Shown: piece by piece, positions 34,444 through 35,712 of the stretch
How the letters are laid out: every line of letters starts with the position of its first letter
How positions within the stretch are numbered: the first letter of the stretch is position 1
From: Candidatus Gallacutalibacter pullistercoris
Lineage (GTDB): Bacteria > Bacillota > Clostridia > Oscillospirales > Acutalibacteraceae
Reading direction: 5' to 3'
DNA length: 35,712 nucleotides
Assembly: GCA_018710915.1 (NCBI GenBank)
Contig: DVIY01000162.1
Coordinates: 1 to 35,712 of the forward strand
Notes under the pieces: generated by a model
The model's database searches: none
Told to the model about the DNA's origin: nothing
What the model saw: only the letters and a program-made list of their open reading frames with translations
Position numbers and translations under genes: made by a program

Positions 34444-35712
34444 TTATCGATCGCGGATATTTTTGATAATATCTTCGATGGTTGCTTTGGTTCGGGGATC
34501 TTTTACCATGTTCTTTTCGACCTGCTGAATAGCATATACTACGGTAGAATGATCCCGGCCCCCAAACTCTTCCCCGATGGATGCCATAGGAAGCTGTGTG
34601 ATATCCCGAACAACATACATGGCAATCTGTCTGGCATTTGAGACGGCAGCGTTCCGTTTGGCAGAACGGATATCATCCGGGGAAACGCCGAATGTCCGTC
34701 CGACTTCCTCGATAATCTTCTCAATGGTGACAGGGGCAGGCTGATCGTTGTTGATGATATCGCTGATAGCCGCTTGTGCGGTATTGATGCTGGGGGTCTT
34801 CCCTTCCAGAAGGTAATAAGCTTTCAGTTTTTTGACGGCGCCTTCCAGCTGGCGGATGTTGCTTTTTAATTTGTTTGCGATATATTCGCTCACGTTGTCC
34901 GGCACTACAATGTCGAGCAGCTCGGCTTTACGTTTGATAATTGCGATCCTTGTTTCAAAATCCGGAGGCTGAATATCTGCGGTCAGGCCCCATTCAAAAC
35001 GCGTTTTCAGGCGGTCTTCCAGGGTGGCAATATCTTTAGGCGGCCGGTCGGATGTCAGTACGATCTGCTTTTTGGATTCATACAGGGTATTAAAGGTATG
35101 GAAGAATTCTTCCTGGGTGGATTCCTTGCCGGCAATGAACTGGATATCGTCCACCAGCAGCGCGTCGGCCTGGCGGTATTTCTGTCTGAATTCCGGGGTC
35201 GTACCTTTACGGATGGCTTCGATAATCTCGTTTGTGAAATCGTCCCCTTTAATGTACAGGATGTTCATTTCAGGGTGGGTTTTTGAGATTTCGTTGCAGA
35301 TCGCGTACAGCAAATGCGTTTTGCCCAGTCCGGAGTTGCCATAAATAAACAGCGGGTTATACAGGGCGGCCGGTTTGGTTGCGACTGCCAGCGAAGCGGC
35401 ATGTGCAAATTTGTTGGAGGGCCCTACAATAAAAGTATCGAAGGTAAACTCGTAATCGTCGCTCTTTTTTTCCGCGCTTGATTTTTCACGTTTATCAGAA
35501 AGCTCTTCCTGTGTGCACAGTTTAATTTCGATTCCTGAACCGAAAACCTGTCCGAATGCTTCGGTTAATAAGTCGGAGTAGCAGCGGGTCAATGTTTGTT
35601 TGTGGAATTCGTTGGGAACTTCCAGGATTGCAATCCCCTTTGAGAAGTCCAGTGTTACAGGGGTGATCCGGCTGATCCAGGAGTTGTAGGCAACTTCTGT
35701 AATGTGTTTTTT
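34444..35712 (-). CDS. dnaA: Chromosomal replication initiator DnaA, 5' truncated by window edge
   Basis: At least 422 residues of DnaA; the reading frame continues past base 35712 so the N terminus is missing. The N-terminal domain end is visible as TEVAYNSWISRITPVTLDFSKG. The AAA+ core has Walker A NSGLGKTHLLYAI, Walker B LLVDDIQFIAGK and sensor region IVLTSDRPPKDIATLEDRLKTRFEWGL. The C-terminal box-binding domain has the DnaA signature GGRDHSTVVYAIQQV. The ORF track's start at 35592 is an internal TTG and not the real start. It heads the origin-proximal minus-strand gene block; the main upstream part of oriC would lie just beyond the window. Confidence 0.98.
   Translation of the reverse strand, partial: KKHITEVAYNSWISRITPVTLDFSKGIAILEVPNEFHKQTLTRCYSDLLTEAFGQVFGSGIEIKLCTQEELSDKREKSSAEKKSDDYEFTFDTFIVGPSNKFAHAASLAVATKPAALYNPLFIYGNSGLGKTHLLYAICNEISKTHPEMNILYIKGDDFTNEIIEAIRKGTTPEFRQKYRQADALLVDDIQFIAGKESTQEEFFHTFNTLYESKKQIVLTSDRPPKDIATLEDRLKTRFEWGLTADIQPPDFETRIAIIKRKAELLDIVVPDNVSEYIANKLKSNIRQLEGAVKKLKAYYLLEGKTPSINTAQAAISDIINNDQPAPVTIEKIIEEVGRTFGVSPDDIRSAKRNAAVSNARQIAMYVVRDITQLPMASIGEEFGGRDHSTVVYAIQQVEKNMVKDPRTKATIEDIIKNIRDR

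Overview
The window is a stretch of low-GC Gram-positive (Firmicutes, class Clostridia) chromosome lying beside the replication origin. Supporting signs are the dnaA-dnaN-yaaA-recF-remB(DUF370)-gyrB order, a Cys-type T-box leader, consensus SigA promoters with 17-bp spacers, strong AGGAGG-type ribosome binding sites, lipoprotein lipoboxes and YqhQ/RemB/RecX proteins. The moderately GC-rich coding DNA and the mix of families suggest the Oscillospiraceae/Acutalibacteraceae side of Clostridia; genus and species cannot be fixed by eye.

Layout from left to right. (1) 1-3.4 kb, minus strand: a cysteine module of SigA promoter, T-box with a UGC specifier, cysE, cysS and ybaK. (2) 3.4-5.4 kb: pgsA and rimO. 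(3) 5.8-7.7 kb: recA-recX with a candidate LexA box, a consensus promoter and a terminator-like hairpin in the recA leader. (4) 7.7-13.3 kb: lipoprotein, response regulator, histidine kinase, yqhQ and prmC, read as one probable transcription unit from an extended -10 promoter. (5) 13.3-17.3 kb: a zinc-ribbon membrane protein, tex and a DUF1624 acyltransferase. (6) 17.3-24.7 kb: the only plus-strand block, holding a secreted SGNH esterase, a HAD phosphatase, glgA with a long Ala/Lys/Pro/Glu tail, ychF, an M14 peptidase and a Ser/Thr-rich lipoprotein. (7) 24.8-35.7 kb, minus strand: gyrA, two YcxB-like membrane proteins, gyrB, a zinc-ribbon membrane protein, remB, recF, yaaA, dnaN and dnaA, whose 5' end runs off the window.

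Most genes are ordinary core genes. The most unusual content is between genes. A 297/298-bp structured repeat occurs in two near-full copies in opposite orientation (cysE-cysS and rimO-recX gaps), with a rearranged third copy downstream of the DUF1624 gene. Several of its stems differ between copies by compensatory changes, so base pairing appears to be selected. Other second-look items are a parS-like 16-mer, a DnaA-trio-like tract between dnaA and dnaN, a perfect 15-bp hairpin whose loop holds a -10 box and whose 3' arm holds the next gene's Shine-Dalgarno sequence, a twin TATAC-N5-GTATA site before yaaA, and structured recA and gyrB leaders.

I see no phage, IS element, CRISPR array, tRNA or rRNA, and no obvious new multi-gene defence or metabolic system. 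The repeat family is the best candidate for something undescribed. All calls are by eye; no database search or folding program was run.
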